A stretch of 64,000 nucleotides of DNA from Bacteroidota bacterium (lineage in GTDB: Bacteria; Bacteroidota; Bacteroidia; Chitinophagales; Chitinophagaceae). The notes beneath the pieces are model-generated. The model did no database searches. It was not told the DNA's origin and was given only the letters and a program-made list of their open reading frames with translations. A program made the position numbers and the translations under genes. Below are positions 19,752 through 29,043 of the stretch, piece by piece. Position 1 is the first letter of the stretch, and every line of letters starts with the position of its first letter. The DNA is taken from the NCBI GenBank assembly GCA_016706595.1, contig JADJJH010000003.1:124001-188000 (forward strand), in the 5' to 3' direction.

Positions 19752-19789
19752 ATCAACGCTTTCAACCGAAAGCGTTGATTCTTTTTTTT
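19752..19789 (+). terminator. Intrinsic terminator after the PorV-like gene
   Basis: A perfect 12-bp stem (ATCAACGCTTTC at 19752-19763 and GAAAGCGTTGAT at 19768-19779), a 4-base loop AACC, then a run of eight T after TC. It ends the TonB-receptor/giant-protein/PorV operon 23 bp before greA. Confidence 0.92.
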
Positions 19790-19812
19790 ATAATACCTAA
19801 AACCCACAAAGT

Positions 19813-20286
19813 ATGTCTACGATAACTTATGTAACAAAGCAAACTTTAGATCAGATGATTGAAGAATTAAACGTTCTTAAATCATCGGGTAGAGCCGAAA
19901 TCGCACGTGCAATTGCCGAAGCAAGAGAAAAGGGTGACCTCAAAGAAAATGCCGAGTATGATGCAGCTAAAGAAGCCCAAGGTCATCATGAAGCACGAAT
20001 TGCTATTTTAGATGCAGCTATAATTAATTCACGAATTATTGATATTAGTACTATTGATACAAGCAAAGTAACCATTTTAAGTAAGGTGAAAATGGAAAAT
20101 ATGGGGAATAAAAAATCAATAGAGTATCAAATCGTTTCCGAAAATGAAGCCGATTTGAAACTTGGTAAAATATCAGTATCATCTCCGATTGGAAAAGGAT
20201 TATTAGGAAAGAAAGTAGGAGAAGTTGCCGAAATTGAAACGCCAGGAGGGATATTGAAGTTTAAAGTAAAGGGGATTTCAGTGTAG
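19813..20286 (+). CDS. greA: Transcription elongation factor GreA
   Basis: A 157-residue GreA, which stimulates RNA cleavage by backtracked RNA polymerase. The N-terminal coiled coil carries the acidic tip within EKGDLKENAEYDAAKE. The C-terminal FKBP-like domain includes ISVSSPIGKGLLGKKVGE. Length is normal. The upstream gap is almost entirely a terminator, so promoter placement is tight. Confidence 0.97.
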   Translation: MSTITYVTKQTLDQMIEELNVLKSSGRAEIARAIAEAREKGDLKENAEYDAAKEAQGHHEARIAILDAAIINSRIIDISTIDTSKVTILSKVKMENMGNKKSIEYQIVSENEADLKLGKISVSSPIGKGLLGKKVGEVAEIETPGGILKFKVKGISV

Positions 20287-20289
20287 GAA

Positions 20290-20357
20290 GAATTGGTAAA
20301 TTAGTAAATTAGTGAATTAGTAAATTAGTAAATTGTCACATTGTCGAATTATCACAT
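20290..20357 (+). repeat. Octamer-periodic intergenic repeat
   Basis: Seven to eight consecutive 8-base words: TTAGTAAA, TTAGTGAA, TTAGTAAA, TTAGTAAA, TTGTCACA, TTGTCGAA, TTATCACA. It fills the greA-HIT gap and stops just before the HIT start codon at 20366. The word set is shared with 2680-2752 and, inverted, with 3619-3774. Confidence 0.85.
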
Positions 20358-20365
20358 TACTCCCC

Positions 20366-20773
20366 ATGCCTACCATCTTCTCAAAAATTATCCAAGGTGA
20401 AATACCTTCCTACAAAATAGCCGAAAACGAACTCTTTTTTGCATTTCTTGACATTAATCCAATCGTAAAGGGACACGTTTTAGTGGTGCCAAAGGTAGAG
20501 GTTGATAAGCTGTTCGATTTGGATGAAAATTATCTGTCACAAATGCTGGTATTTGCAAAACCCATAGCCAAAGCTATAGAAGCGGTTATGCCTTGTAAAC
20601 GTTGTGGAATAAGTGTTATCGGGTTAGAAGTGCCACATGCTCATTTGCATATAGTCCCTATCAATCAGGCTGATGATTTGAATTTTACTCGTCAGAAGTT
20701 GACGGTAAGTAGTGATGAGTTAAAGCAAATTCAAGAAACTATCCTTCTTCAACTTTCGCACTCGGATTTATAA
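20366..20773 (+). CDS. HIT-family nucleotide-binding protein
   Basis: A 135-residue HINT-like hydrolase of AMP-linked compounds. The histidine triad is HAHLHIVPI near the C-terminus, and IFSKIIQGEIPSYKI is the usual N-terminal motif. I chose ATG 20366 over a TTG at 20333 that lies in the repeat. Its 3' end overlaps the 3' end of the convergent response regulator by 35 bp. The family is known; the in vivo substrate is not. Confidence 0.94.
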   Translation: MPTIFSKIIQGEIPSYKIAENELFFAFLDINPIVKGHVLVVPKVEVDKLFDLDENYLSQMLVFAKPIAKAIEAVMPCKRCGISVIGLEVPHAHLHIVPINQADDLNFTRQKLTVSSDELKQIQETILLQLSHSDL

Positions 20774-21446
20774 ATCGGAAACCTACACCATGTATGGTTT
20801 GAATTTCAATTTCCTTTTCTTCTTTCAAATACTTTCTAATTTTCGTGATAAATACGTCCATACTTCTACCTAGGAAGTAATCGTCTTTACCCCAAACTTT
20901 GGTGAGTACTTCTTCGCGCTTAATAACTCGATTGGCATTCAAACAAAAGAAACGTAATAAATCAGCTTCTTTTTGTGTAAGTCTGATATCAGTATCCGGA
21001 CCTTTTACCGTTAAATTTGGGAAATCGAATTGTGTTTTCCCTATCATGAAAATTAATTCATCAGGGTCGGTGCCTTTAGTTCTTTTAATAAAAACTTCAA
21101 TACGCAACATCAATTCTTCCATGCTAAAAGGCTTGGTAATATAATCGTCACCACCTGCTTTAAATCCGGCAATTTTATCTTCTTGCATATTTTTTGCTGT
21201 GATAAACAAAATAGGGATATGCGTATTTTTTCGTCTGATTTGCGTGGCTAAGGTAAAGCCATCTTTAACAGGCATGTTAACATCAAGCAAGCATAAATCA
21301 TAAAAATTTTTCGAAAACTGTTGCCAACCACTATTGCCATCTGTTGCATGAGTAACTTCATATCCACGTTCTTCTAAGCTATCTTTAATAACATATCCTA
21401 AAGAAGCATCATCTTCAACCAAGAGTATTTTAGTTTTTTGCGGCAT
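20739..21446 (-). CDS. OmpR-family response regulator (RprY-like)
   Basis: A 235-residue two-component regulator. The receiver domain has acidic pocket E11-D12-D13, phosphoacceptor D55 in LLDVNMP and K105 in ITKPFS. The winged-helix DNA-binding domain (about 130-225) has LTQKEADLLRFF, the recognition region SMDVFITKIRKYL and the wing IHGVGFRF. It lies 6 bp downstream of the histidine kinase on the same strand, so the pair is an operon. Architecture and partner match Bacteroidota RprY; the target genes are unknown. Confidence 0.93.
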   Translation of the reverse strand: MPQKTKILLVEDDASLGYVIKDSLEERGYEVTHATDGNSGWQQFSKNFYDLCLLDVNMPVKDGFTLATQIRRKNTHIPILFITAKNMQEDKIAGFKAGGDDYITKPFSMEELMLRIEVFIKRTKGTDPDELIFMIGKTQFDFPNLTVKGPDTDIRLTQKEADLLRFFCLNANRVIKREEVLTKVWGKDDYFLGRSMDVFITKIRKYLKEEKEIEIQTIHGVGFRFINPSAKVEEG

Positions 21447-21452
21447 AACTAT

Positions 21453-22736
21453 TTAACTTTTGCGTAAGTTAGGAATAAAAATACAAAATTCTGAACCTTT
21501 TCCAAGTTCACTCTCCACTTTTATATTTCCACCATGTTGTTTGCAAATTAGTTTCACGTAATTCAACCCAAGTCCAAAGCCCTTTACATCATGTAAATTG
21601 CCTGTCGATATCCTGAAAAATTTATCAAATACTTGATGTAAATTTTCTTTCGGAATACCAATTCCATTGTCTTGTATACAAATGGAAATTCCATTATTTT
21701 CATACTTGCAATGTATATGAATCATTGGATTATTGGTACAATATTTAATTGCGTTATCTAGTAAATTACTAATCACATTTTTAAAATGTAACTCATCTGC
21801 ATACACTTTCATATCAATAGGGGTGATGTCTACAATAATATCTCCACCTCTCGAACGAACCAGAGGGCGATAAGTTTTATCTAACATCATTTCAAGCAAA
21901 GGACTTAATTCAAACTCTTCACGATTTAAGCTGATACCATCTTTGCCACTTTTGGCCATTTGTAAAACCCGCTCAACTTGGTTTGTCAAATGTTGTGTTT
22001 CGTTATTGATGATGGTTGCATAGTTAAGAAGGCGTTCGGGGTTGTTTATAATATTGGGGTTCTTTAAAACTTCTGATGAAATTTTTATGGTGGCTAGTGG
22101 CGTTTTAAATTCGTGCGTCATATTATTTACAAAGTCTTTTTGCACTTCCGATAAACGCTTTTGCCTAAAAATAATAAAAACAGCATACGCCAAAATCAAT
22201 AAAAACATCAACAATACCAACGATGAAAAATACCAATTGGTCATTTCATTGGTGAGGTAAGAATTAATATTAGGGAAATGAATAGCAAAGTAGTTGTTTT
22301 GATTTTTTGTTTTCGGAAAATCAGTTAAGTGAATTTCTTCGGCTTGCTCTTTTTGGTTATAATTTACATAACCGCCATATTTCATTTGGTCGCTGCCACA
22401 ATCATACACACTATACTCAAAATCTATTTTTATTTGTTGGGCTAACATTTCACGTTTTAATAAGCTAACTAAAACTACTGAATCTATTTTATCATTAATT
22501 TGAACGGTATAATAACTTGGGTCTACCTTGCTAACAATACTATCTACTGAACTATAGTTATTGTTGGCTTTTAAAATATAAAAAGCCACATTTTTTAAGG
22601 CTACCGTAACGTGTGTATGAAAGATATTCTTTTCTAATTCATAGGCTTTTTTTATCCAAAAATATTGTGTTATGATCATCAATATAGTACACAATAAGGA
22701 TAAGATAAAAACGGTACTTATAGTTTTATTACTCAT
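21453..22736 (-). CDS. Sensor histidine kinase (RprX-like)
   Basis: A 427-residue membrane kinase. Two transmembrane helices (about 5-27 and 170-192) flank a periplasmic sensor of about 140 residues with no family I recognise. There is no clear HAMP domain. The phosphoacceptor is H208 in MTHEFKTPLATIK. ATPase boxes are NVISNLLDNAIKY (N), DNGIGIP (G1) and GFGLGLNYV (G2). It is the partner of the adjacent OmpR-type regulator. The signal sensed is unknown. Confidence 0.93.
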   Translation of the reverse strand: MSNKTISTVFILSLLCTILMIITQYFWIKKAYELEKNIFHTHVTVALKNVAFYILKANNNYSSVDSIVSKVDPSYYTVQINDKIDSVVLVSLLKREMLAQQIKIDFEYSVYDCGSDQMKYGGYVNYNQKEQAEEIHLTDFPKTKNQNNYFAIHFPNINSYLTNEMTNWYFSSLVLLMFLLILAYAVFIIFRQKRLSEVQKDFVNNMTHEFKTPLATIKISSEVLKNPNIINNPERLLNYATIINNETQHLTNQVERVLQMAKSGKDGISLNREEFELSPLLEMMLDKTYRPLVRSRGGDIIVDITPIDMKVYADELHFKNVISNLLDNAIKYCTNNPMIHIHCKYENNGISICIQDNGIGIPKENLHQVFDKFFRISTGNLHDVKGFGLGLNYVKLICKQHGGNIKVESELGKGSEFCIFIPNLRKS

Positions 22737-22747
22737 GGCTGATTTTT

Positions 22748-23326
22748 TTATTTTTTTACGCGGTTAGCATTCTGTTTTATAAACGCATCCCATCCCGAAT
22801 AGGCAGCGCCGGTAATTTGCACATTGCGTGTTTGATAGTAATGACAAAGTGCAACGGCCACAGCATCCGTTGCATCTAACATTTCCGGAATGTCTTTATA
22901 CTTCAAGGTTTGTTGTAACATTTTACTCACTTGATCTTTGGTTGCATTTCCATTTCCAGTAATCGATTGTTTTATTTTTTTAGGTGAATATTCGTTGGCA
23001 CTAATCCCGGCTTGCATCGCCGAGGCTATGGCAACACCTTGCGCTCTTCCTAATTTCAACATACTTTGTACATTCTTGCCAAAAAAAGGCGCTTCAATAG
23101 CAAATTGTGTTGGCTTAAATACACGATGTAATTCTGATACTTTATTATAAATTAATTGCAATCGCAAATTGGGATCTTTATACTTAGCCAGTTTTAAAAT
23201 ACCCATTTCTAATAATGAAGCTTGATTATTTTCAATTTTAATAATTCCGTAACCCATTACAAGGGTGCCAGGGTCAATACCTAAAATTATTTCTGATTTG
23301 CGAGGCAAGCGACTATTTTTACGCAA
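22748..23326 (-). CDS. ruvC: Holliday junction resolvase RuvC
   Basis: A 192-residue RuvC that resolves four-way junctions with RuvAB. The catalytic acidic residues are in LGIDPGT (D17), AIEAPFFGKN and ATDAVAVALCH. KLGRAQG and SPKKIKQSITGNGNA are conserved. There is no ATG before the fold: the candidate starts are TTG at 23326 or TTG at 23308. With the first, its start shares base 23326 with the ATG of the divergent flippase-like gene. It lies 11 bp upstream of the histidine kinase start on the same strand. Confidence 0.95.
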   Translation of the reverse strand: MRKNSRLPRKSEIILGIDPGTLVMGYGIIKIENNQASLLEMGILKLAKYKDPNLRLQLIYNKVSELHRVFKPTQFAIEAPFFGKNVQSMLKLGRAQGVAIASAMQAGISANEYSPKKIKQSITGNGNATKDQVSKMLQQTLKYKDIPEMLDATDAVAVALCHYYQTRNVQITGAAYSGWDAFIKQNANRVKK

Positions 23327-24294
23327 TGTTACAAAACAAAACGCTTAAAACGGTTTTCAAAACAGCCGTCGGACTCGTTTTATTCGTTTGGGTGAGCTAC
23401 GCCTTATATCACCAAATTCGACAACAACCCAATTTGCAACAGAGTATCAACAGCCTTTTACTCAATTGGAGCAAAGAAGGTTATACCTTATTTACTGCGA
23501 TATTTTTATTGATGATAGCGAATTACAGTATCGAAGCAAAAAAGTGGCAACTTTTGGTACAAAGCACCGAGCGTATTCCGTTTTTTCGTTCATTACAATC
23601 TGTGCTAACCGGCATTGCTATTTCACTACTTACCCCTAATCGGGTTGGTGAATATGTAGGGCGAATACTATACTTGAAAAATGTACATAAATGGCAAGGT
23701 ATTGGAGTTACCATGATGGGCAGTTTTGCCCAATTTATTGTTACGGCGGTATTTGGTTTGGCCGGACTCATCTATTATATCCTCAATATCCAATCAACAA
23801 CTATGCTGAAGGTGTTTATGGCAGTTAGCATGATAGGATGTAGTTTTCTCATTTATCTCTATTTTCATATCCATCAGTTCATACATTGGATTGGTCATTT
23901 CGCATTCTTGAAAAAGATCATCAAGTATTTACAGGCAGTCCGGCAATTCGATAAGCGTTTGCTGGTAAAAGTACTCTTCATGTCGGCTTTGAGATACAGC
24001 ATTTATGCAACCCAATTCTTTTTGCTACTAAAACTTTGCTTTGTGCAAGCTCATCCAATGGATTTGTACTTTAGTATAGCCCTAATATTTTGGGCTATGG
24101 CCATTTTGCCAACAATTGCTATCGCCGAAATTGGTATACGAGGCGAAGCAGCCCTCTTTTTTTTGCTACCCCTCAGTACCAATCAACTAGGTATAGTTTC
24201 TGCTACTATCTTGCTATGGTTTATTAATTTAATTATTCCGGCATTATTGGGTTGTTTATTTATGTATAAAATAAAAATATACGACGAAGAATAA
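23326..24294 (+). CDS. Lysylphosphatidylglycerol synthetase-TM / flippase-like membrane protein (UPF0104)
   Basis: A 322-residue polytopic inner-membrane protein with about eight helices. It resembles the UPF0104/LPG_synthase_TM family, including the segment SLLTPNRVGEYVGRILYLK typical of it and the late SALRYSIYATQFFLLL and EIGIRGEAALFF segments. Members are proposed lipid or lipid-sugar flippases, or the membrane half of MprF. No cytosolic synthase domain is attached. Its ATG starts on the base where the divergent ruvC may begin. Confidence 0.85.
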   Translation: MLQNKTLKTVFKTAVGLVLFVWVSYALYHQIRQQPNLQQSINSLLLNWSKEGYTLFTAIFLLMIANYSIEAKKWQLLVQSTERIPFFRSLQSVLTGIAISLLTPNRVGEYVGRILYLKNVHKWQGIGVTMMGSFAQFIVTAVFGLAGLIYYILNIQSTTMLKVFMAVSMIGCSFLIYLYFHIHQFIHWIGHFAFLKKIIKYLQAVRQFDKRLLVKVLFMSALRYSIYATQFFLLLKLCFVQAHPMDLYFSIALIFWAMAILPTIAIAEIGIRGEAALFFLLPLSTNQLGIVSATILLWFINLIIPALLGCLFMYKIKIYDEE

Positions 24295-24324
24295 TCATGG
24301 TATAGATACTCTTGAATAGGTTTT

Positions 24325-24403
24325 GGGCGTTCGGGCGCGCTATTCGTTGCAAGTCCCCCGATTGCTTCGCTCGGGGGCGCTTTTCACTACTATCGCTAAC
24401 GCG
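24325..24403 (+). repeat. Dispersed hairpin repeat, short copy (family of 45276 and 51713)
   Basis: A GC-rich island in AT-rich DNA: GGGCGTTCGGGCGCGC, then CTATTCGTTGCAAGTCC, then a variable hairpin (CCCCCGA at 24355-24361 with TCGGGGG at 24371-24377), then TTTTCACTACTATCGCTAACGC. The conserved flanks match 51790-51853 (+) and the complement of 45276-45367, while the hairpin itself differs in each copy. It begins 30 bp after the flippase-like gene. There is no T-run, so it is not a standard terminator. Confidence 0.8.
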
Positions 24404-24860
24404 GTATTCTGCGCAGAATATAGATCCTCTTCTTGCCATTAAAATAATGAAATCAATCCTTCACCGACAAGATGCTTGAGGCTAGCAACATTTTCCGAAC
24501 CCCAAACCCCAATCTACCTCCAATTTTCTCGAGTTAGGCAGCAATTTTCCCGAGTTACCAGATTTGACTTGGTTTTGGATACCTTCCTATTCTATCTTCG
24601 CTGCTTAAAACCAAAACAGGATTACCAAAGCATTATGTTTCTTACATTTCATCTAACATTCATCTCAAACTAATTTCTAACTCAATCTTATCTTTTATAT
24701 TTGTCGCGAAATACGACTTAGAAAGATTTCTGAACCATATCACCCATCAACTTATATAAAAAAATTACTTTTAAAAAGAGGTTTGACAATACTTGTTACC
24801 CGACCAAGATATCTACACCGAATTACACGAAACAAATAAAAAAACATTAAACAAAAACAA
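24404..24860. other. Intergenic region upstream of the giant Ig-repeat protein
   Basis: No gene seen. A short direct repeat (CAATTTTCTCGAGTTA at about 24521 and CAATTTTCCCGAGTTA at about 24542) is present. A TATATTTG element at 24696-24703 fits the Bacteroidota -7 box, giving the downstream gene a leader of about 150 bases; no convincing -33 box was found. An apparent frame at 24476-24673 lacks coding character. Confidence 0.5.
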
Positions 24861-27800
24861 ATGAAAAAACATTTACTATCCAAAAGCGCGTTCAAACAAA
24901 GTGCAAGATTCATTGTACAAGGCATCAGTATTTTACTGCTTACCCTTTTCGCAACCCATCGAGCGCAAGCACAGGCAGCTTTAATTGCCGGTTGGGATTT
25001 TCAGACTACCACAACGGGCGGTACAGCAGTATTGGTTGCGCCAAATTCACCAACTTTATACAATGCAAATTTTGGTTCTGGTGCTTTGTATTTAAATGGT
25101 ACAAATGGTTCTAGCACTTGGATAACGGCAACTTCTGGTAATCAGGTAACATCATTTACAGGAACTGCATTAAATGCTGGTACAGGGTTTTCAACTACCA
25201 CAACATCACCGGCTTGCCTTGCAGTTCTTAATAGTACAGCAAATGGAAAATCCATGGTGTTTTCATTTAGTATGACTTCCAAAGCTGACTTAATGGTGAG
25301 TTATGCTACGCAAAGATCTGGAACCGGTTTTAATTCACAGCAATGGGATTATAGTACGGATGCTATCACTTGGATACCGGCTCAAACTATAAGTACAATA
25401 CCAGCAGCATTTGGGGTAATTTCTTTAAATAACATAACAGGACTTAATAATGTAGCAACTGCTTACCTACGTCTAACAGTTACAGGTGCAAGTGCAACAG
25501 CTGGAAATAACCGTCTCGATAATATTCAATTAGTTGCTTCACCTGCTTCAGCACCTGTGGTTGCCAATGATACCATCTATGGCAATTATGGTACACCTAT
25601 TTCACATTTTGTAGTGGCAAGCAATTCACCTACAAGTTATACCGCAAGTGGGTTACCAACTTGGATGACTTTCAATACTACTACCGGCCAAATGAGCGGA
25701 ACACCTAACGCATTAGGCACAACTTTGGTTACTATCGATGCATTCAATGCAGTTGGTCCAGGAACAGGTAGTACAACCGTAATTATTAATCAAGGAGCAC
25801 AAACTATAAATTTTGGGAGTTTAAATGCAGCAACATTTGGCGATGCTCCTATCATTTTAACAGCAACTGGCGGTGGTTCAGGAAATCCAATTACTTATCT
25901 AAATTCTAATCCGGGTGTGGCTTCTATTTCGGGTAATGTACTTACTATCTTAGGTGCAGGAACAACCAATATCACAGCTTCTCAAGCCGGTGATGCCAAC
26001 TATACCGCTGCTAGCGATGTATCACAAACTTTATTAGTAAATCAAGCAACACAAACCATTACATTCAATGCATTAAGCCCGGTATTATCTACCGACCCAC
26101 CATTTAATTTAACAGCAACGGGTGGTGGTTCAAGCAGTCCTATTGTTTACCAAAGCTCTAATCCATTAGTAGCCTCAATATCAGGTAATGTGGTTACCAT
26201 TTTAAGCGTGGGTAATACCGATATCACAGCGTCTCAAGCAGGTGATGCAAATTACCTTGCGGCAACTTCTGTTACCCAAAACCTAGTGGTAAATAATGCT
26301 GCACTTACCCCTCAAACTATCACCTTCAATGCGTTAGCAAATGTAACTTATGGCGATACACCTTTTAATTTAACAGCAACCGGTGGCGGTTCTGGTAATC
26401 CGGTAACTTATATCAGTTCAAACCCAACAGTTGCTGATGTGGTTGGAAATGTAGTTACCATCTATCATCCGGGGTCAACAACTATAACGGCTTCACAAGC
26501 AGGTAATGCAAGTTATACAGCGGCACTTCCTGTTTCTCAAAATCTATCTGTACTTCCGAAATCACTTACGGTAACTGGTGCTGTCGCTCAAAATAAGAAT
26601 TATGATGGCAATGCAAATGCTATAATAACTTGGACAAGTTTAGATGGTGTAGTAGGTATCGATAATGTAAGTGTAAGTGGCGGTGGAACTTTTGCTTCAG
26701 TGAATGTGGGCATTGGTATTAGCGTAACGGCAAATTTATTTTTGACCGGTACAGCCGACACAGCAAAATATACTTTAATACAACCCACTGGATTAAGTGC
26801 CGATATCAATCAAGCCAGTCAAACAATTACTTTCAATGCTTTAACACCGGTAACCTACGGTGCTGCGCCATTTGCACTCAGTGCAGTAGGTGGAGGGTCA
26901 AGCAATCCGGTTACTTTTGCGAGTGATAATACGGCTGTAGCTACCATATCAGGAAATACAGTTACCATCGTAGGTGCAGGTACAGCTAATATTACAGCGT
27001 CTCAAGTAGGTGATGCAAATTATTTAGCAGCAATGGATATAACCCAAGTACTTACTGTAAATAAAGCAAATCAAACTACCACTTTTGCTTTGTTACCTTC
27101 AAAAGCAATAGGAGAAGCACCTTATACTTTAGTTGCAACATCAACTTCAGGATTGCCGGTAAGTTTTGCAAGCTCAGATACATTGGTTGTTTCTATTAGT
27201 GGAAATACGGCCACCATTTTAGGTACTGGTATTACTAATATTACTGCTTCACAAGCGGGCGATGCAAATTTTAATCCTGCTAATAATGTGGTTCGTGTGC
27301 AAACTATCACTTATCCGTTGATTGCTGCTTGGGACTTCTTTGGTCAAGCCAATATTGCTACATTTGCAGCAACTACTTTTCATTCATCTTTAACATCTAC
27401 AGGTAATGCAAATTTAATCACTAGAGGTGCAACTGCTACTGCGAGTGCTGGAGGAAGTTCATTTAGAACGGTAGGTTTTCAGAATAATGGAATATCAACC
27501 TCAAATACCGATTATTTTCAAACTACATTAAAAGCACAAGCAGGAAATTCACTGTCTATTTCATCCATCAATTCATTTATGGCTGGAACGGCAACATTTG
27601 CGGCTGCCCCGGGTGTAAGTTCACGATTTGCTTATAGTTTAGACGGTACAAATTTTACCTTACTTGATACAGGTGCCTTTGTAACAATAGGTACCCCCGC
27701 AAATTCACCACTTATCAATGTGAGCAATGTAGCTGATCTTCAAAATGTACATGCATCAAAAACGGTTACATTACGTTATTATGCGTCTGGACAAACCGCA

Positions 27801-28610
27801 ACGGGTGGATGGGGTTTTAACTCACCTGCAGCAGGCATTAATGGTTTAAGTATTGGTGGTGCCCTCAACATTTGTACGCCGGTTACTAATACTAGTTCAT
27901 TAACTGTTTGTACATCTTCTTTACCATATGTGTGGAATGGACAAAGCTTAAATACTACCGGAACTTATACTCACACCGCGGTAAATACCTTAGGTTGTGA
28001 TTCAACAGAAGTATTGAATCTAACTGTAAACAATTGTGGTTCTACCTTAAATTTGAAATGTTTTATTCAAGCTTATTATATAGGTTCGGGAACCATGAAT
28101 GCCGTATTGTCGAATCAAGGTGAAGTTTCTACAGCAACTGCTTGTGATTCAATCACCGTTGAATTGAAAGATACCGTTGCACCATTCACAACGGTTGCAA
28201 GTGCTAAAATCATTTTACATCAAGACGGTACAGCAAGTTATACATTCCCTGGAATCACCGGTAGTCATTATATCGTAATTCGTCATCGAAGTGCTTTACA
28301 AACTTGGAGCGCTTCTCCGGTATCATTTGCTAATTCACCTGTTAACTACGATTTTACCACCGCTGCAAATAAAGCGTTTGGTGATAATATGGTAGAAATG
28401 ACAAGCGGGGTTTGGGCATTATATTCTGGCGATATTTTAATTGATGAGAATATGGATTTACTCGACTTGTCGATTCTAGAAACCGATATTTCAAACTTCA
28501 GTTTCGGTTATTTATCAACAGATATTAATGGAGATGGTAATGTAGATTTATTGGATAGTCCGGTTTTAGAAGGTAATATTTCTAGTTTCGTGTATTCTAT
28601 ACATCCTTAA
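24861..28610 (+). CDS. Giant secreted Ig-like repeat protein with dockerin-like C-terminus
   Basis: A 1249-residue exported protein with signal peptide to about residue 38 (ending HRAQAQA). Order: a choice-of-anchor-like beta region; a putative-Ig (He_PIG) domain (PTSYTASGLPTWMTFN...GTPNALGT); five ~80-residue repeats, each running from Q-T-I-T-F to ITASQAGDANY, interrupted after the third by a YDG-type domain (AVAQNKNYDGNANA); a second beta-sandwich; and a C-terminal region. The last ~60 residues hold two EF-hand-like loops, DENMDLLDLSILE and DINGDGNVDLLD, resembling dockerin repeats instead of a T9SS type A domain. Likely a surface or adhesive protein. The next two genes encode other surface proteins. 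Confidence 0.82.
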   Translation: MKKHLLSKSAFKQSARFIVQGISILLLTLFATHRAQAQAALIAGWDFQTTTTGGTAVLVAPNSPTLYNANFGSGALYLNGTNGSSTWITATSGNQVTSFTGTALNAGTGFSTTTTSPACLAVLNSTANGKSMVFSFSMTSKADLMVSYATQRSGTGFNSQQWDYSTDAITWIPAQTISTIPAAFGVISLNNITGLNNVATAYLRLTVTGASATAGNNRLDNIQLVASPASAPVVANDTIYGNYGTPISHFVVASNSPTSYTASGLPTWMTFNTTTGQMSGTPNALGTTLVTIDAFNAVGPGTGSTTVIINQGAQTINFGSLNAATFGDAPIILTATGGGSGNPITYLNSNPGVASISGNVLTILGAGTTNITASQAGDANYTAASDVSQTLLVNQATQTITFNALSPVLSTDPPFNLTATGGGSSSPIVYQSSNPLVASISGNVVTILSVGNTDITASQAGDANYLAATSVTQNLVVNNAALTPQTITFNALANVTYGDTPFNLTATGGGSGNPVTYISSNPTVADVVGNVVTIYHPGSTTITASQAGNASYTAALPVSQNLSVLPKSLTVTGAVAQNKNYDGNANAIITWTSLDGVVGIDNVSVSGGGTFASVNVGIGISVTANLFLTGTADTAKYTLIQPTGLSADINQASQTITFNALTPVTYGAAPFALSAVGGGSSNPVTFASDNTAVATISGNTVTIVGAGTANITASQVGDANYLAAMDITQVLTVNKANQTTTFALLPSKAIGEAPYTLVATSTSGLPVSFASSDTLVVSISGNTATILGTGITNITASQAGDANFNPANNVVRVQTITYPLIAAWDFFGQANIATFAATTFHSSLTSTGNANLITRGATATASAGGSSFRTVGFQNNGISTSNTDYFQTTLKAQAGNSLSISSINSFMAGTATFAAAPGVSSRFAYSLDGTNFTLLDTGAFVTIGTPANSPLINVSNVADLQNVHASKTVTLRYYASGQTATGGWGFNSPAAGINGLSIGGALNICTPVTNTSSLTVCTSSLPYVWNGQSLNTTGTYTHTAVNTLGCDSTEVLNLTVNNCGSTLNLKCFIQAYYIGSGTMNAVLSNQGEVSTATACDSITVELKDTVAPFTTVASAKIILHQDGTASYTFPGITGSHYIVIRHRSALQTWSASPVSFANSPVNYDFTTAANKAFGDNMVEMTSGVWALYSGDILIDENMDLLDLSILETDISNFSFGYLSTDINGDGNVDLLDSPVLEGNISSFVYSIHP

Positions 28611-29043
28611 TGCATGTGCTGCGTGAACTTTTTTTAGAAGATTTCGGAGGATTCGCCTAAAGTATTGAAGAATGGGAATTTGTTTTCTAATCCTATTTCT
28701 TAGATACGATGTACGCTCAATTTCTATGTATGCGTAAAATATGATTATTTGAAATATATAGGTATTGGGAGAGGAATTGAATGGAAGAATCTTAGACAAG
28801 AATTATGATTTCACGAGGACATGAGTGTCGACAAAATGTAAAGTGAAGCAAAGCAAATACGCCTAGTTCACATGGTTATGCGAGTTGAGTTATTATTTTT
28901 AAATATCTAATTGTTGGGACTAGTTTAGAGAAATAGTTACCATCTTAATTAATTATTTCCTTCAACATTTTTCTTGTCAATACGCTATTGCCTGTATCTT
29001 TACCAACTCTCACGATGAGAAATTTAATTCAAAAATTTTTGTT
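28611..29043. other. Intergenic region with possible promoter
   Basis: No gene seen. Near the right end TTG (28974-28976) and TATCTTTA (28995-29002) lie 18 bp apart, approximating a Bacteroidota promoter for the next gene. An apparent minus-strand frame at 28566-28799 overlaps the end of the upstream gene and has no coding character. Confidence 0.4.

Noticed and set aside
24325..24440. tRNA or small structured RNA gene in the GC-rich island
   Set aside because: No cloverleaf, no TTCGA T-loop or CCA end; the sequence matches the dispersed hairpin repeat instead.
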